The notes under the pieces are model-generated. The model had not been told where the DNA came from and did no database searches. It worked only from the letters and a program-made list of their open reading frames with translations. From CBDHDN01 sp965261585 (GTDB taxonomy: Bacteria > Pseudomonadota > Alphaproteobacteria > UBA6615): a DNA stretch of 64,000 nt. The stretch lies in contig CBDHDN010000064.1 of assembly GCA_965261585.1 (NCBI GenBank), positions 1 through 64,000 of the forward strand, in the 5' to 3' direction. Made by a program: the position numbers and the translations under genes. Positions 8,662 to 17,169 of this stretch are shown here, in pieces (the stretch's first letter is position 1; each line of letters opens with the position of its first letter).

Positions 8662-9456
8662 TTGGACGCCAACGCCTTGCGCGACCGTCGTGTCGCCGCC
8701 GAACAGATTGCCCGCGAGGCGGGCGCGCTGGCGCTCGCCTATTTTCGCGACCTGCCGGCGCTGGCGATCGAGACCAAGGGGCCGCAGGACGTCGTCAGCC
8801 GCGCCGATCGCGAGGTCGAGGACCTGATCCGCGAGCGGCTGCTGGCGCAGTTTCCCGACGACGGGATCCTCGGCGAGGAGCGCGGCCTCACCACCGGCGC
8901 CGCCGCCGAGACCGGCATCTGGGTCGTCGATCCGATCGACGGCACGGCCAGCTTCGTCGCCGCCATCCCGGCCTGGTGCATCTCGATCGCCTATGTCGTC
9001 GGCCGCGAGATCGAGCTCGGCGTCATCTACGACCCCTGCCATGACGAGATATTTGTCGCCCAGCGTGGCGCCGGCGCCACCCTCAACGGCCAGCCGATCG
9101 GCGTCAGCGCGGTCGCGAGCCTGGCCGACGGCGTCGTTGGCGTCGGCTATTCCGGGCGTACGACGCCGGCACCGGTGCTCGACTTCATGGCGCCGCTGCT
9201 CGCCGCCGGCGGCATGTATTTCCGCAACGGCTCGGGCGCGCTGATGATCGCCTACGTCGCTGCCGGCCGGCTGATCGGCTACTACGAGGCGCATATCAAT
9301 TCGTGGGACTGCCTGGCCGCCATCGCCCTGGTGCGCGAGGCCGGCGGCTGGGCCAGCGACTTCCTGGCCGGCGACGGTCTGATGAAGGGCAACCACATCA
9401 TCGCCGCTGCGCCCGGCGTCGCCGCCGACATTCGCCGCTGCGCGGGCCTCAACTGA
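8662..9456 (+). CDS. Inositol monophosphatase family protein
   Basis: This 264-residue protein has the features of the Mg2+-dependent IMPase/CysQ/histidinol-phosphatase fold. A metal-binding glutamate lies in GILGEERG, then WVVDPIDGTASF (usual form DPIDGTxNF) and a late NSWDCLAAIALVREAGG that supplies the last metal-binding aspartate. It removes phosphate from a small molecule, but inositol phosphate, histidinol phosphate and others cannot be separated by eye. The start is a TTG at 8662 after a G-rich stretch. dgoK begins 17 bases after its stop, so it is probably co-transcribed with the galactonate genes. Confidence 0.8.
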   Translation: MDANALRDRRVAAEQIAREAGALALAYFRDLPALAIETKGPQDVVSRADREVEDLIRERLLAQFPDDGILGEERGLTTGAAAETGIWVVDPIDGTASFVAAIPAWCISIAYVVGREIELGVIYDPCHDEIFVAQRGAGATLNGQPIGVSAVASLADGVVGVGYSGRTTPAPVLDFMAPLLAAGGMYFRNGSGALMIAYVAAGRLIGYYEAHINSWDCLAAIALVREAGGWASDFLAGDGLMKGNHIIAAAPGVAADIRRCAGLN

Positions 9457-9473
9457 CCCCCCCGGAGCCGTTC

Positions 9474-10391
9474 ATGACGACGGACGCCGGCGCCGGCATC
9501 GTCATCGACTGGGGCACGACGAACGTCCGCGCCTATCGCCTCGACACCACCGGCGGCACCGTGCGCGACCGGCGGGCCTCGGCCCACGGCATCGTGAACG
9601 TTCCCGACCGGGCGTTCCGCGCCGCGTTCGACGCATTGATCGGCGACTGGCTGGCGGCGGCGCCGGGCACACCGGTCCTCATGGCCGGCATGATCGGCAG
9701 CCGCCAGGGCTGGGTCGAGGCGCCCTATGCCGCCTGCCCGGTTACGGCTGCCGACCTGGCCGCCGCGGTCGTCGCGGTGCCCGGGCTGCCGGACGTCGCC
9801 ATCGTCCCGGGCGTCAGCTACCGCGCGCCGGGCGACCGCTACGACGTCATGCGCGGCGAGGAGGTGCAGATCTTCGGCGCCCTCCAACGTGCCGGCGACG
9901 GCGTCCTATGCCTGCCCGGCACCCACGCCAAGTGGGCCGTGGTCGCCGGCGGCCGCCTCGAACGCTTCGCCACGGCAATGACGGGGGAGGTCTACGATGC
10001 GCTCGCCAAGCACACGATCCTGGGCACATTGATGGCGGACCGCGGCGGCACCGCCGGCGGGTCGGACGCCGCGTTCGGCCGTGGCCTGGAGCGCGCGGCC
10101 GAGAGCGGCGGCTTGCTGCACCACCTGTTCAGCGTGCGTGCCGACGGCCTGTTCGACGTCGTTCCCGCCGACGCGCTGGCCGACTATCTGTCGGGCATCC
10201 TGATCGGCCACGAGGTCGAGGCGATGCTGACGGCGACGAAACCGGCGGGCGCGGTGCGCCTGATCGCGGCGCCGGCGCTGGCCGCCCGTTACGCAGCGGC
10301 GCTCGCCTGGCACGGCCACGCCGCCGAAGTGCTGGACAGCGACGCGGTGACCGTGGCCGGCTTGGCTGCAGTCGCCGCCGCGCGGCCATAG
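9474..10391 (+). CDS. dgoK: 2-dehydro-3-deoxygalactonokinase DgoK
   Basis: DgoK phosphorylates 2-dehydro-3-deoxygalactonate with ATP in the DeLey-Doudoroff route of galactose or galactonate breakdown. The 305-residue protein opens with the ASKHA ATP-binding motif IVIDWGTTNVRAYRLD and contains VLMAGMIGSRQGWVEAPY, DVMRGEEVQIFGAL and LPGTHAKWAVV, all characteristic of this kinase. I use the ATG at 9474; the frame is open further upstream only as overlap with the previous gene. The aldolase for the next step follows 30 bases later. No galactonate dehydratase is in the window. Confidence 0.9.
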   Translation: MTTDAGAGIVIDWGTTNVRAYRLDTTGGTVRDRRASAHGIVNVPDRAFRAAFDALIGDWLAAAPGTPVLMAGMIGSRQGWVEAPYAACPVTAADLAAAVVAVPGLPDVAIVPGVSYRAPGDRYDVMRGEEVQIFGALQRAGDGVLCLPGTHAKWAVVAGGRLERFATAMTGEVYDALAKHTILGTLMADRGGTAGGSDAAFGRGLERAAESGGLLHHLFSVRADGLFDVVPADALADYLSGILIGHEVEAMLTATKPAGAVRLIAAPALAARYAAALAWHGHAAEVLDSDAVTVAGLAAVAAARP

Positions 10392-10421
10392 CCGGCGCGG
10401 CCATAGCGAAAGGACGAGGGG

Positions 10422-11055
10422 ATGTCGGACAGGCCCGCTTTCGCCGCCTATCTGGAGCGGCTGCCGCTGGTCGCGATCCCGCGCGGCATCGCCCCGGAAG
10501 AGGCGGCCGAGACGGCACAGATGCTGGTCGACGAGGGCTTCACGATCATCGAAGTGCCGATGAGCTCGCCGCGGCCCCTCGACAGCATCGCGGCGGTCGC
10601 CGAGGCCGTGGGCGACCGCGCGCTGGTCGGCGCCGGCACGGTCTTGCGCCCGGCCCAGGTGACCGAGATCGCCGCGGCCGGCGGGCGGCTGATCGTCATG
10701 CCCCATTGCGACGTGCGCGTCCTGATGATCGCGATTGACGCCGGCCTGGCGGTGGCGCCGGGGGTGCAGACGCCGACCGAGGCCTTCACGGCCCTGGAGT
10801 GCGGCGCCGACGCGATCAAGCTGTTCCCGGCCGAGGCCTGCCCGCCGCCGGTCGTCAAGGCGCTGCGCGCCGTCTTGCCGGCCGACGCCCTGGTCGTGCC
10901 GGTCGGCGGCATCACGCCGGCGAGCCTGGCGCCCTACCGGGCCGCCGGCGCCAACGGCTTCGGCATCGGCTCGGCGCTCTACAGGCCCGGCAAGCCGGCC
11001 GCCGAAGTGCGCGCCGCCGCGCGCCGCTTCGTCGGCACCGGCGCGGCCGCTTATC
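10422..11055 (+). CDS. dgoA: 2-dehydro-3-deoxy-6-phosphogalactonate aldolase, no stop codon at the expected end
   Basis: This class I KDPG/KDPGal aldolase splits 2-dehydro-3-deoxy-6-phosphogalactonate to pyruvate and glyceraldehyde 3-phosphate. A glutamate lies in TIIEVPMSSP (residue 44), the Schiff-base lysine in DAIKLFPAEA (residue 133), and the phosphate loop in VVPVGGITPASL. Homology ends near residue 205, as in the family. The frame carries no stop there, however, and stays open to 12246-12248, reading through the next gene in a different frame. The extra residues look like an out-of-frame shadow of that gene. A small deletion or indel at 11040-11060 seems to have removed the stop together with the start of the MFS gene. 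Confidence 0.85.
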
Positions 11056-12207
11056 CGGGCCCGCGTCGCCTGCGCCGGCACGTTTTTCATCCATGGCGCC
11101 ATGATGGCGAGCTGGGTACCGCACGTCGCCACGGTACAGCACACCCTGTCGCTCGGGCCGGGCCTGCTCGGCCTGGCGCTGCTCGGCCTGGCGCTGCTCG
11201 GCCTGGCGCTGCTCGGCCTGGCCGGCGGCGCCGTCGTCGCGATGCCGCCGGCCGGCTGGCTGATCGGCCGCGTCGGCAGCCGCGCCGTGACGATGCTCGC
11301 GGGGCTGCTCTTCGCGGCGGTCCTGGCGCTGCCGGTCGTGGCGCCGAGCCTGGCGCTGCTGGCCGGCGCGCTCGTCCTGCTCGGCGCCGCGAGCGGGGCG
11401 ATGGACGTCGCCATGAACGCCCAGGCGGTGGCGATCGAGCGGCCCTACGGCCGGCCGATCATGTCGTCGTTCCACGCGTTGTTCTCCGTCGGCGGGCTGG
11501 CCGGTGCCGGCCTCGCCGGGCTGCTGCTCACGGCTGGCGTCGCCCCGGCGGTGCACCTATTCGGCGTTGCCGTCGTCATGAGCGCCGCGACGCTGGTGGC
11601 GACGGCCTGGCTCGTGACCGGCGACACCCGGCCCGCCGCGGCCGGCCCGCGATTCGCGCGGCCGCGCGGCGCGCTTCTGCTGCTCGGCGTGATCGGCTTC
11701 CTGGCGCTGTTCGGCGAGGGCGCCGTCGCCGATTGGAGCGCCGTCTGTTTGCGCGGCGAGCTCGGCACCGGTGCCGGCACGGCGGCCTTCGGCTTCGCCG
11801 CGTTCGCGCTGGCCATGGCGGTCGCCCGTTTCACCGGCGACGGCCTGACCCGGCGCTTCGGCCCGGTCGCCGTGGTCCGCATCAGCGCCGTCATCGCGAT
11901 GGTCGGCGTGGCCGCGGCGCTGTTCATCGGCCGGCCGGCCGCCGGCATCATCGGCTTCGGCTGCGTTGGCCTGGGCCTGGCGAACATCGTGCCGATCGCC
12001 TTCAGTGCCGCCGCGCGGACCCCGGGCCTGGGCGCCGGCAGCGCCATCGCGGCGGTCGCGACGGCCGGCTACCTGGGCTCGCTCGCCGGGCCGCCGCTGA
12101 TAGGCCTGGCCGCCGCGGCCGTGACGCTGCCCGTCGCGCTCGGCTTCGTCGTCCTGGCGAGCGCCCTCGTTGCCGTGCTCGGCCACGCCGTGTGGCCACG
12201 GGCCTGA
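11056..12207 (+). CDS. MFS transporter, YbjJ-like, start missing
   Basis: A hydrophobic protein of about 380 residues with the twelve-helix pattern of the major facilitator superfamily. The motifs MDVAMNAQAVAIERPYGRP and IMSSFHALFSVGGLAGAG are typical of the YbjJ group, whose substrates are mostly unknown; context suggests a sugar acid. Homology begins near ARVACAGTFFIHGAMMASW, but this frame has no ATG, GTG or TTG until ATG 11101, which would lose half of the first helix. The region abuts the aldolase gene, which lacks its stop. The second helix contains a four-copy LLGLA repeat (see 11164-11223). Confidence 0.75.
   Translation, partial: RARVACAGTFFIHGAMMASWVPHVATVQHTLSLGPGLLGLALLGLALLGLALLGLAGGAVVAMPPAGWLIGRVGSRAVTMLAGLLFAAVLALPVVAPSLALLAGALVLLGAASGAMDVAMNAQAVAIERPYGRPIMSSFHALFSVGGLAGAGLAGLLLTAGVAPAVHLFGVAVVMSAATLVATAWLVTGDTRPAAAGPRFARPRGALLLLGVIGFLALFGEGAVADWSAVCLRGELGTGAGTAAFGFAAFALAMAVARFTGDGLTRRFGPVAVVRISAVIAMVGVAAALFIGRPAAGIIGFGCVGLGLANIVPIAFSAAARTPGLGAGSAIAAVATAGYLGSLAGPPLIGLAAAAVTLPVALGFVVLASALVAVLGHAVWPRA
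11164..11223 (+). repeat. Four tandem 15-bp repeats inside the MFS gene
   Basis: The unit CTGCTCGGCCTGGCG occurs four times without gaps; only the last base of the last copy differs. It adds LLGLA four times to the second predicted membrane helix while keeping the reading frame. Related transporters usually have one such motif there, so about 15 residues appear to have been added. Confidence 0.9.
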
Positions 12208-12288
12208 GTGCCGGCGGCGGCGATATCGATACATTCGCCGTGCGGTGATATGGTTGGCGGCTCTCCTCGTGAGTCGACGGCGAGGGCC

Positions 12289-13164
12289 ATGATCGAAGCC
12301 ATCCGCGCCAACCCGCTCGTCGCCGGCGTCGCCCTGCCGCTGACCGTGGCGGCGCTGCTGACCCTGGCCGCCCGTGCGATCGGCGGTCCGACGGCCGGTC
12401 CGCGCTATGCCATTGCCGGCGCCGTCGTCGGCTTCCTCCTGGCCTATCTGGCGATCGAGGCCCTGCCCATGCTGCCGCCGCCGACGGCGAAGCAGAAGGT
12501 CTTCTACCTCGTGATCATCGCGGCGGCCGCCGGCCTCGTGCTCGACCGGCTGGACCGGCCGGCCCTGGTCGAGCGTGCGTGCCTGCTGCTCTATCCGGTC
12601 GTGGCCCTCGTCTGGCTGGCCTGGCGGCCGCTGCAGGCCGGGCCCGACGCGGCGCTGATCGCCGAGCTCGTCGTCTTGTGGGTCGTCTCGGTGATCGTCC
12701 TCGTGCGCTTGGCGGCGGCGAGCGGCAGCGGCGCGCTCCGGCCCGGCCCCCTGGTCGTCGTCGCCGCGGTCGGCGCGGCGGTCGTCGCCCTGCTCGGCGC
12801 CTCGGCCAGCCTGGCCCAGCTGACCGCGGCCGTCGCGGCGGCACTGGGCGGGCTGTTGAGCGTCGCATTCGCGGCGCGGCTGTTGGGGCGCGCGACGCCC
12901 TACGCCTTCGGCGCCACCGGGGTGCTTGGCCTGGGCGGTGCGCTGCTCGGCCTAGCCTACATCATGGTGCTGTTCACACCGGATATCAGCCGGCCGGCGC
13001 TGGCCGTGCTGATCCTGCTCCTCGTCACCGATCTCGTGCCGCACCGCTTCGCGCGGTTGCGCGGCGCGCTCCGCCGCGCCGCCGGACCGGTCGTGCTGAC
13101 GGCCCTGGCCCTAGTGCCGGCCGTGATCGCCATCGCCGTCGCCTGGCTGAGCTTCGACGGCTAG
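12289..13164 (+). CDS. Multi-pass membrane protein of unknown function
   Basis: A protein of 291 residues, nearly all hydrophobic, with about eight to nine predicted membrane segments separated by short arginine-containing loops (for example VLDRLDRPALVER, DLVPHRFARLRGALRRAAG). I do not recognise a family. I use ATG 12289 because an upstream in-frame start at 12208 would overlap the end of the MFS gene with a non-hydrophobic leader of 27 residues. It is the last gene of the plus-strand run and is followed by a hairpin at 13298-13333. A transporter-like role is possible but not supported by a motif. Confidence 0.6.
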   Translation: MIEAIRANPLVAGVALPLTVAALLTLAARAIGGPTAGPRYAIAGAVVGFLLAYLAIEALPMLPPPTAKQKVFYLVIIAAAAGLVLDRLDRPALVERACLLLYPVVALVWLAWRPLQAGPDAALIAELVVLWVVSVIVLVRLAAASGSGALRPGPLVVVAAVGAAVVALLGASASLAQLTAAVAAALGGLLSVAFAARLLGRATPYAFGATGVLGLGGALLGLAYIMVLFTPDISRPALAVLILLLVTDLVPHRFARLRGALRRAAGPVVLTALALVPAVIAIAVAWLSFDG

Positions 13165-13209
13165 CGGTTTCGCCGGTCGTGCCTTGCAGTTCCGGGGACT
13201 GTCGCACCG

Positions 13210-14910
13210 TCAAGAAAACGTTAGCGACTGGTTAGCCATAGTGCGCCCAAGGCGCTCGCCCCCCCCCCCGCGGCGCCTACGTCCAGCTATGGACGGTGGG
13301 CCGCACGGCTGCAGACGTGCGGCCCATTTCTTTGCGCGCAAGCCCGTGGCTGCTGCCCCGGCGTCGAGCGCGTCGAGCGCATGGCTGAGCGGCCGCAGGG
13401 CCGCGTAGGCGCCGCGATAGACGTCCTCGAAAAGGCCGGCATAGGCCTCGACCCACGCCGGCTCCGGCTCGACGGAGCGCTGCTCGACGGAGCGCCGTTC
13501 GCCGGCGACCACACTCAGCGCGTCGGCGAGGCTGTCGAAGACGCCGGCGGCGATGCCGCCCAGCATGGCGGCGCCCAGGCTCGACCCCTCCTGGTGTGCC
13601 GGCAGGATCAACGGCACGCCATAGACGCTGGCCTTGATCTTGAGCAGCAGGGCGTTCTGGACGTTGCCGCCGATGACGCGGATCTCCTGCAACGGCGCCG
13701 CGCCCGGCAGCGTCAGCATGCCGTCGAGGCCGAGCCGCGCCTCAAGAGCCAGCCCCTCGAGCACCGCCCGGAACAGCGCGCCCCGCGTCGTCTCGGCGGT
13801 CAAGCCGAAGAACGCGCCGCGGGCCCGCGTGTCGGGGTGGGGCATTTGGCTGCGCCGCAGGTGGGGCACGAAGCAGACGCCGCCGCTGCCCGCCGGCACT
13901 TCGGCCGCCGCCTCGATCAGGGCGGCATGGTCGGCGCCGTCCGCCAGCGTCTGGCGGAACCACTCGATCGCGCCGCCGGCATGGTGGATGCCGCCCATCA
14001 GGTAGAAATGGGGCGCATCGACGGCGACGGTGCCCTGAGCATAGCCGCGCGCCAGCACGACCGGGTCGAGCCGCGGCGCCGCTGTCGGCAGGTAGAGGGC
14101 CTCGGCCGTGCCCATCGAATCGAGCAGGATCCCGGGCGCCGCGGCGCCCGCCGCCATGGCGCCGCAGACATGGTCGTGCCCGCCGACGCCGACGATGACG
14201 CCCGCCGGCAGGCCGAGCGCCGCGGCGACGTCCGCTCGGACCGGACCGAGGGCGCTGCCGCTCGGTTTCAGCGGCGCGAACAGGTCGGCCGTGAGGCCGA
14301 TCTCGGCCAGCATGTCGGCGGCCCAGGCGCGCCGCGTCAGGTCGAGTGCCAGGGTCCGCGAGGCGAGGGAATAGTCCGTCGCCGCCTCGCCAGACAGGCG
14401 GAAGGCGATCCAGTCGGCGATGTTCAGCCAGCGCACGGTGCGGGCGAAGGCATCCGGCGCCTCGTCCCTGAGCCACAACAGCTTGGTTAGGCCGAACATC
14501 GGCTCGGCGGCGAGGCCGGTCAGGGCAAAAATGCGCTCCGGCCCCAGCCGTTCCCGCAGCCAGCGCGCCTGGTCCGCCGTGCGCGTGTCGAACCAGGCAA
14601 TGGCGTTGTGCGTCGGCTTGCCGGCCGCGTCGACCGGTACGGCCGATTCGCCGACGCTGGCCACGGCGATCCCGGCGACGGGCGTGCCTGTGGGCACCAG
14701 AGCCAGCGCCTGACCCAGGGTCGTGAGGACGGCCTGCCACAGGGCCTCGGGCTCGTAGTCGACCAAGCCGCGCGGGAGCGCCACGCTCGGCGTCGGCACC
14801 GCCGCCCGGGCGACCTCGTGCACCCCGGCGTCGAACACGAGCGCGCGGACGCTGCCGCTGCCGACGTCGAGCCCGACCAGCAGCGGCGGTTCAATCCTAG
14901 GGATGCTCAA
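13210..14910 (-). CDS. FGGY-family carbohydrate kinase
   Basis: A sugar kinase of the FGGY family, which transfers phosphate from ATP to a sugar or polyol. The N-terminal ATP-binding motif VGLDVGSGSVRALVFD, the catalytic region GVGGHDHVCGAMAAG and the C-terminal signature VIGGNVQNALLLKIKASVYG are intact. The start is probably TTG 14910, which overlaps the stop of the upstream aldolase remnant (TTGA), suggesting coupled translation; no ATG lies nearby. The last about 50 residues (after ALDALDAGAAATG) are arginine- and glycine-rich, run through a poly-C tract and a hairpin, and are probably not native. The kinase closes a sugar-uptake operon, so its substrate is probably the imported sugar. Confidence 0.85.
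   Translation of the reverse strand: MSIPRIEPPLLVGLDVGSGSVRALVFDAGVHEVARAAVPTPSVALPRGLVDYEPEALWQAVLTTLGQALALVPTGTPVAGIAVASVGESAVPVDAAGKPTHNAIAWFDTRTADQARWLRERLGPERIFALTGLAAEPMFGLTKLLWLRDEAPDAFARTVRWLNIADWIAFRLSGEAATDYSLASRTLALDLTRRAWAADMLAEIGLTADLFAPLKPSGSALGPVRADVAAALGLPAGVIVGVGGHDHVCGAMAAGAAAPGILLDSMGTAEALYLPTAAPRLDPVVLARGYAQGTVAVDAPHFYLMGGIHHAGGAIEWFRQTLADGADHAALIEAAAEVPAGSGGVCFVPHLRRSQMPHPDTRARGAFFGLTAETTRGALFRAVLEGLALEARLGLDGMLTLPGAAPLQEIRVIGGNVQNALLLKIKASVYGVPLILPAHQEGSSLGAAMLGGIAAGVFDSLADALSVVAGERRSVEQRSVEPEPAWVEAYAGLFEDVYRGAYAALRPLSHALDALDAGAAATGLRAKKWAARLQPCGPPSIAGRRRRGGGGERLGRTMANQSLTFS
13221..13333 (+). ncRNA. Candidate small RNA B (two hairpins with T-rich end)
   Basis: A short hairpin CGTCCA-gcta-TGGACG (13280-13295) is followed directly by a 10-bp stem (13298-13307 with 13316-13325) and ATTTCTTT. 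The same arrangement, with a near-identical first hairpin, occurs at 46607-46677. Upstream lies TTAG-N7-TTAG (13221-13235), a spacing like CtrA sites. It overlaps the extended C-terminus of the opposite-strand FGGY kinase. It may instead be only the terminator of the membrane-protein gene that ends at 13164. Confidence 0.35.
13298..13333 (+). terminator. Hairpin terminator after the 8662-13164 gene group
   Basis: GGGCCGCACG (13298-13307) pairs with CGTGCGGCCC (13316-13325) over an 8-nt loop and is followed by ATTTCTTT. It points along the plus strand. Confidence 0.65.
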
Positions 14911-15056
14911 GCAGTGAGCGCATCGTTCACCGACGCGCTTTCGTGGATGATCGCCCGCAGCGCCCGCATGACGCGTGCCGGCTCCGTCACGCCCCGGGTC
15001 TGCGCGTGGTCCATCGCCACGACGAGCGCGTTGGCGCCCAGTTCCAGCCGCGTCAC
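14907..15056 (-). pseudogene. Class I aldolase with large in-frame internal deletion
   Basis: Starting at GTG 15056 behind a strong GGGGAGGA, a 49-codon frame reads the first about 25 residues of a DeoC/LacD/LsrF-type aldolase (GANALVVAMDHAQTRGV). It then passes directly to what looks like the last 25 residues (PARVMRALRAIIHESASVND). About 220 residues, including the Schiff-base lysine, are missing. The frame is kept and the stop overlaps the kinase start. The gene lies between the ABC ATPase and the kinase, where a full aldolase would complete a catabolic operon like lsr. The identification rests on short end segments. Confidence 0.55.
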
Positions 15057-15141
15057 ATCGTCCTCCCCTGCGGTCGCCCGCGGCCCCGGGGCGCCGCAGC
15101 CATGCCATACGGACGCCCGCGGCATCGCCGCCGGCCCAAAT

Positions 15142-15933
15142 CTAAGATGGCGTAGGTATTTCCTGGGCCCACCCGGTCTCTCGCGTGTCATCCAGCGCGC
15201 CGACCATGTATTGCACGAGTTCCTGGGTATCCGTCTCCGTTATCCGCTTTTCGGTGACCTTGCGCCCTCTATGCATCACGATGGCACGATCGGAGACGGC
15301 AAAGACATCAGGCAGCGTGTGGCTGATTAGGATAACCGGCACGCCTTGGTCGCGCAGTTTGCGAATAAGTTCAAGCACCTTGCGCTGCTCCGGCACGCCG
15401 AGGTTATTTGTCGGCTCATCCATAATCATCAGCTTGGCGTCCCAATAGACGGCACGGGCAATGGCAACTGCCTGACGCTGACCACCGGAAAGACTCTCAA
15501 TCGGCCGGGTAAGGCTCGGGAAATGGATCTCCAGCGAGTCCAGCGCCGCTTTTGCTTCGTTGCGCATGTAACCGTCATCGAGCATGCGCATGAAGCCGCC
15601 CCACTGGGTCTTCTTTACCTCGCGTCCGAGAAATATGTTGGCCCCGACATCCAGATTGTTGGCCAATGCCAAGTCTTGATAAATGGTCTCGATCCCATGC
15701 CGGCGCGCATCGATCGGACGCGAGGCATGAAACTGTTTCCCTTCAAAACGGATCAATCCCTCATCAGCGCGATAGACACCGGAGACACACTTGATAAGCG
15801 TCGATTTGCCCGCTCCGTTGTCACCAAGCAGGGCGACGACCTCGCCTGGGTAAACATCCAAATCGACGTTATTGACCGCGACCAGCCCGCCAAAGCGTTT
15901 GACCATATTCCGCACGGACAGGACCGGTTCCAT
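15142..15933 (-). CDS. Sugar ABC transporter ATP-binding protein (RbsA/FrcA type, single domain)
   Basis: This ATPase powers uptake through the adjacent CUT2-type permease. Walker A GDNGAGKST, the signature LSGGQRQAVAIARA, Walker B LMIMDEPTNNLG and the H-loop ILISHTLPDVF are all present. At 263 residues it carries a single ABC domain, like FrcA and unlike the double-domain RbsA. I use ATG 15933, with MEPVLSVRNMVKRFGGL as the natural N-terminus. It starts 8 bases after the permease stop. Codon use here is visibly less GC-rich than in the flanking genes. Confidence 0.9.
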   Translation of the reverse strand: MEPVLSVRNMVKRFGGLVAVNNVDLDVYPGEVVALLGDNGAGKSTLIKCVSGVYRADEGLIRFEGKQFHASRPIDARRHGIETIYQDLALANNLDVGANIFLGREVKKTQWGGFMRMLDDGYMRNEAKAALDSLEIHFPSLTRPIESLSGGQRQAVAIARAVYWDAKLMIMDEPTNNLGVPEQRKVLELIRKLRDQGVPVILISHTLPDVFAVSDRAIVMHRGRKVTEKRITETDTQELVQYMVGALDDTRETGWAQEIPTPS

Positions 15934-15941
15934 CGCGCCGC

Positions 15942-17097
15942 CTATCCCGATTCCATCCGGCCAACGATCAAATCGCGCGACTGATCGATCAATACAGCGA
16001 GAATGACGACGGTGCCAACGACTATGAACTGCCAAAATGACTGCACATTCAGCATCACGAGTCCGGTTGTCAGCACAGCGACAATCAACGCGCCAATGAT
16101 CGTGCCTACCACCGATCCGGCGCCGCCGAACAGGCTCACACCGCCAATGATGACGGCGGCAATCGAAGACAGCAGCAAGGGATCGCCGATGACCGCCGAG
16201 CCAGCCGTAAAGCGCAGCGTCGACAGGAAGCCCGCAATGCCCGCCGTGGATGCCGACAGCACGTACAGCGAAATGACGTGCCGGTCGACGGGGACACCGG
16301 TGCGCAGGGCTGCCTCGATATTGCCGCCGATGGCATAGGTGTGCCGCCCGAATTGGGTCTTGCGCAAGACGTAGATCGCCAGGGCGACGACGACCGCCGT
16401 CAAGATGACCGGGTAGGGGAGAATACGGTCCATCCGCCGGAGCAGATCACCGGCGACGTCCGGCCGGTCGAAGAAGTATATACCCCCGCCGTCGCCCCGG
16501 ATGCGATATATCAGCGCGTCGTTGCCATAGTTGCGTATCGCTCTCGGCAACCCGATCACCGTCGTGTTTTCGGAAAGCAAGAGGGCCATGCCGCGCGCGA
16601 TAAACGAGCTGCCCAACGTCACGATAAAGGCCGGGACCTTTAGCTTGGCGATAATGACCCCATTAAAGAACCCGAAAAGACCAGCCCCCACCACCGCCGC
16701 CAGAAAGCCGGCGACCACGGAAGGAAACAAGGGAAGCCCGGCATTGAACACAGCCCGGATCGCCAGCGCGGAGAGTACCGATGCCAGGCTCATCATCCAT
16801 CCGACGGACAAATCAATGCCCTTGCCGATAATGACAAAAGTTTGCCCCAATCCGAGCAACAGCACTGGTGTGATGGCGACGAGGATATTCTGCGAGTTGC
16901 GGATTGTCAGGAAATTAACCGCCCCATCACTGGTAATCTGAACGGACAGGACAAAAAAGACTATCATCAGGGCCAGGAACACCCAAGCCCATACCCGGCT
17001 CAGCGTGAGAATGAATCGTTTTTGACAGGATCATCGCGCGTCCCGGAGAAACGACTCCAACCTCAACGGCGGTTTTCGACTCGCCTTTGTTTGCCAT
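15942..17097 (-). CDS. Sugar ABC transporter permease (RbsC type), frameshift near the N-terminus
   Basis: An inner-membrane permease of the BPD_transp_2 family with 8-10 membrane segments. Characteristic stretches include GLGQTFVIIGKGIDLSVGWMM, AFIVTLGSSFIARGMALLL and AAVIIGGVSLFGGAGSVVG. The uninterrupted frame begins at residue MFLALMIVFF (16982), but the first helix starts earlier. A better start is ATG 17097 (MANKGESKTAVEVGVV), preceded by GGGGAT. To join it to FILTLSRVWAW, one T must be dropped from the T5 run at 17019-17023. So the gene carries, or the assembly shows, a one-base gain. Confidence 0.85.
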
Positions 17098-17103
17098 CCG
17101 GAT

Positions 17104-17141
17104 CCCCGATAGAAATCGGGGGTGCTGTGGGCAGCACCCCC
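17104..17141 (-). repeat. Two hairpins between binding-protein and permease genes
   Basis: GGGGGTGCTG-TGGG-CAGCACCCCC (17118-17141) is a perfect 10-bp stem, and CCCCGAT-agaa-ATCGGGG (17104-17121) a second overlapping one. Such hairpins after a binding-protein gene commonly protect its mRNA and lower expression of the permease and ATPase downstream. Confidence 0.6.
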
Positions 17142-17169
17142 GGCCCCCGTCTATCGCTGCATCGTCTAC

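Noticed and set aside
11164..11223. Tandem repeats as a CRISPR array
   Set aside because: Units are contiguous 15-mers without spacers and are translated in frame inside a transporter gene.
10422..12248. One 608-residue aldolase-transporter fusion protein
   Set aside because: The continued frame after about residue 205 is not the transporter frame; the transporter is encoded in another frame, so no functional fusion is made.
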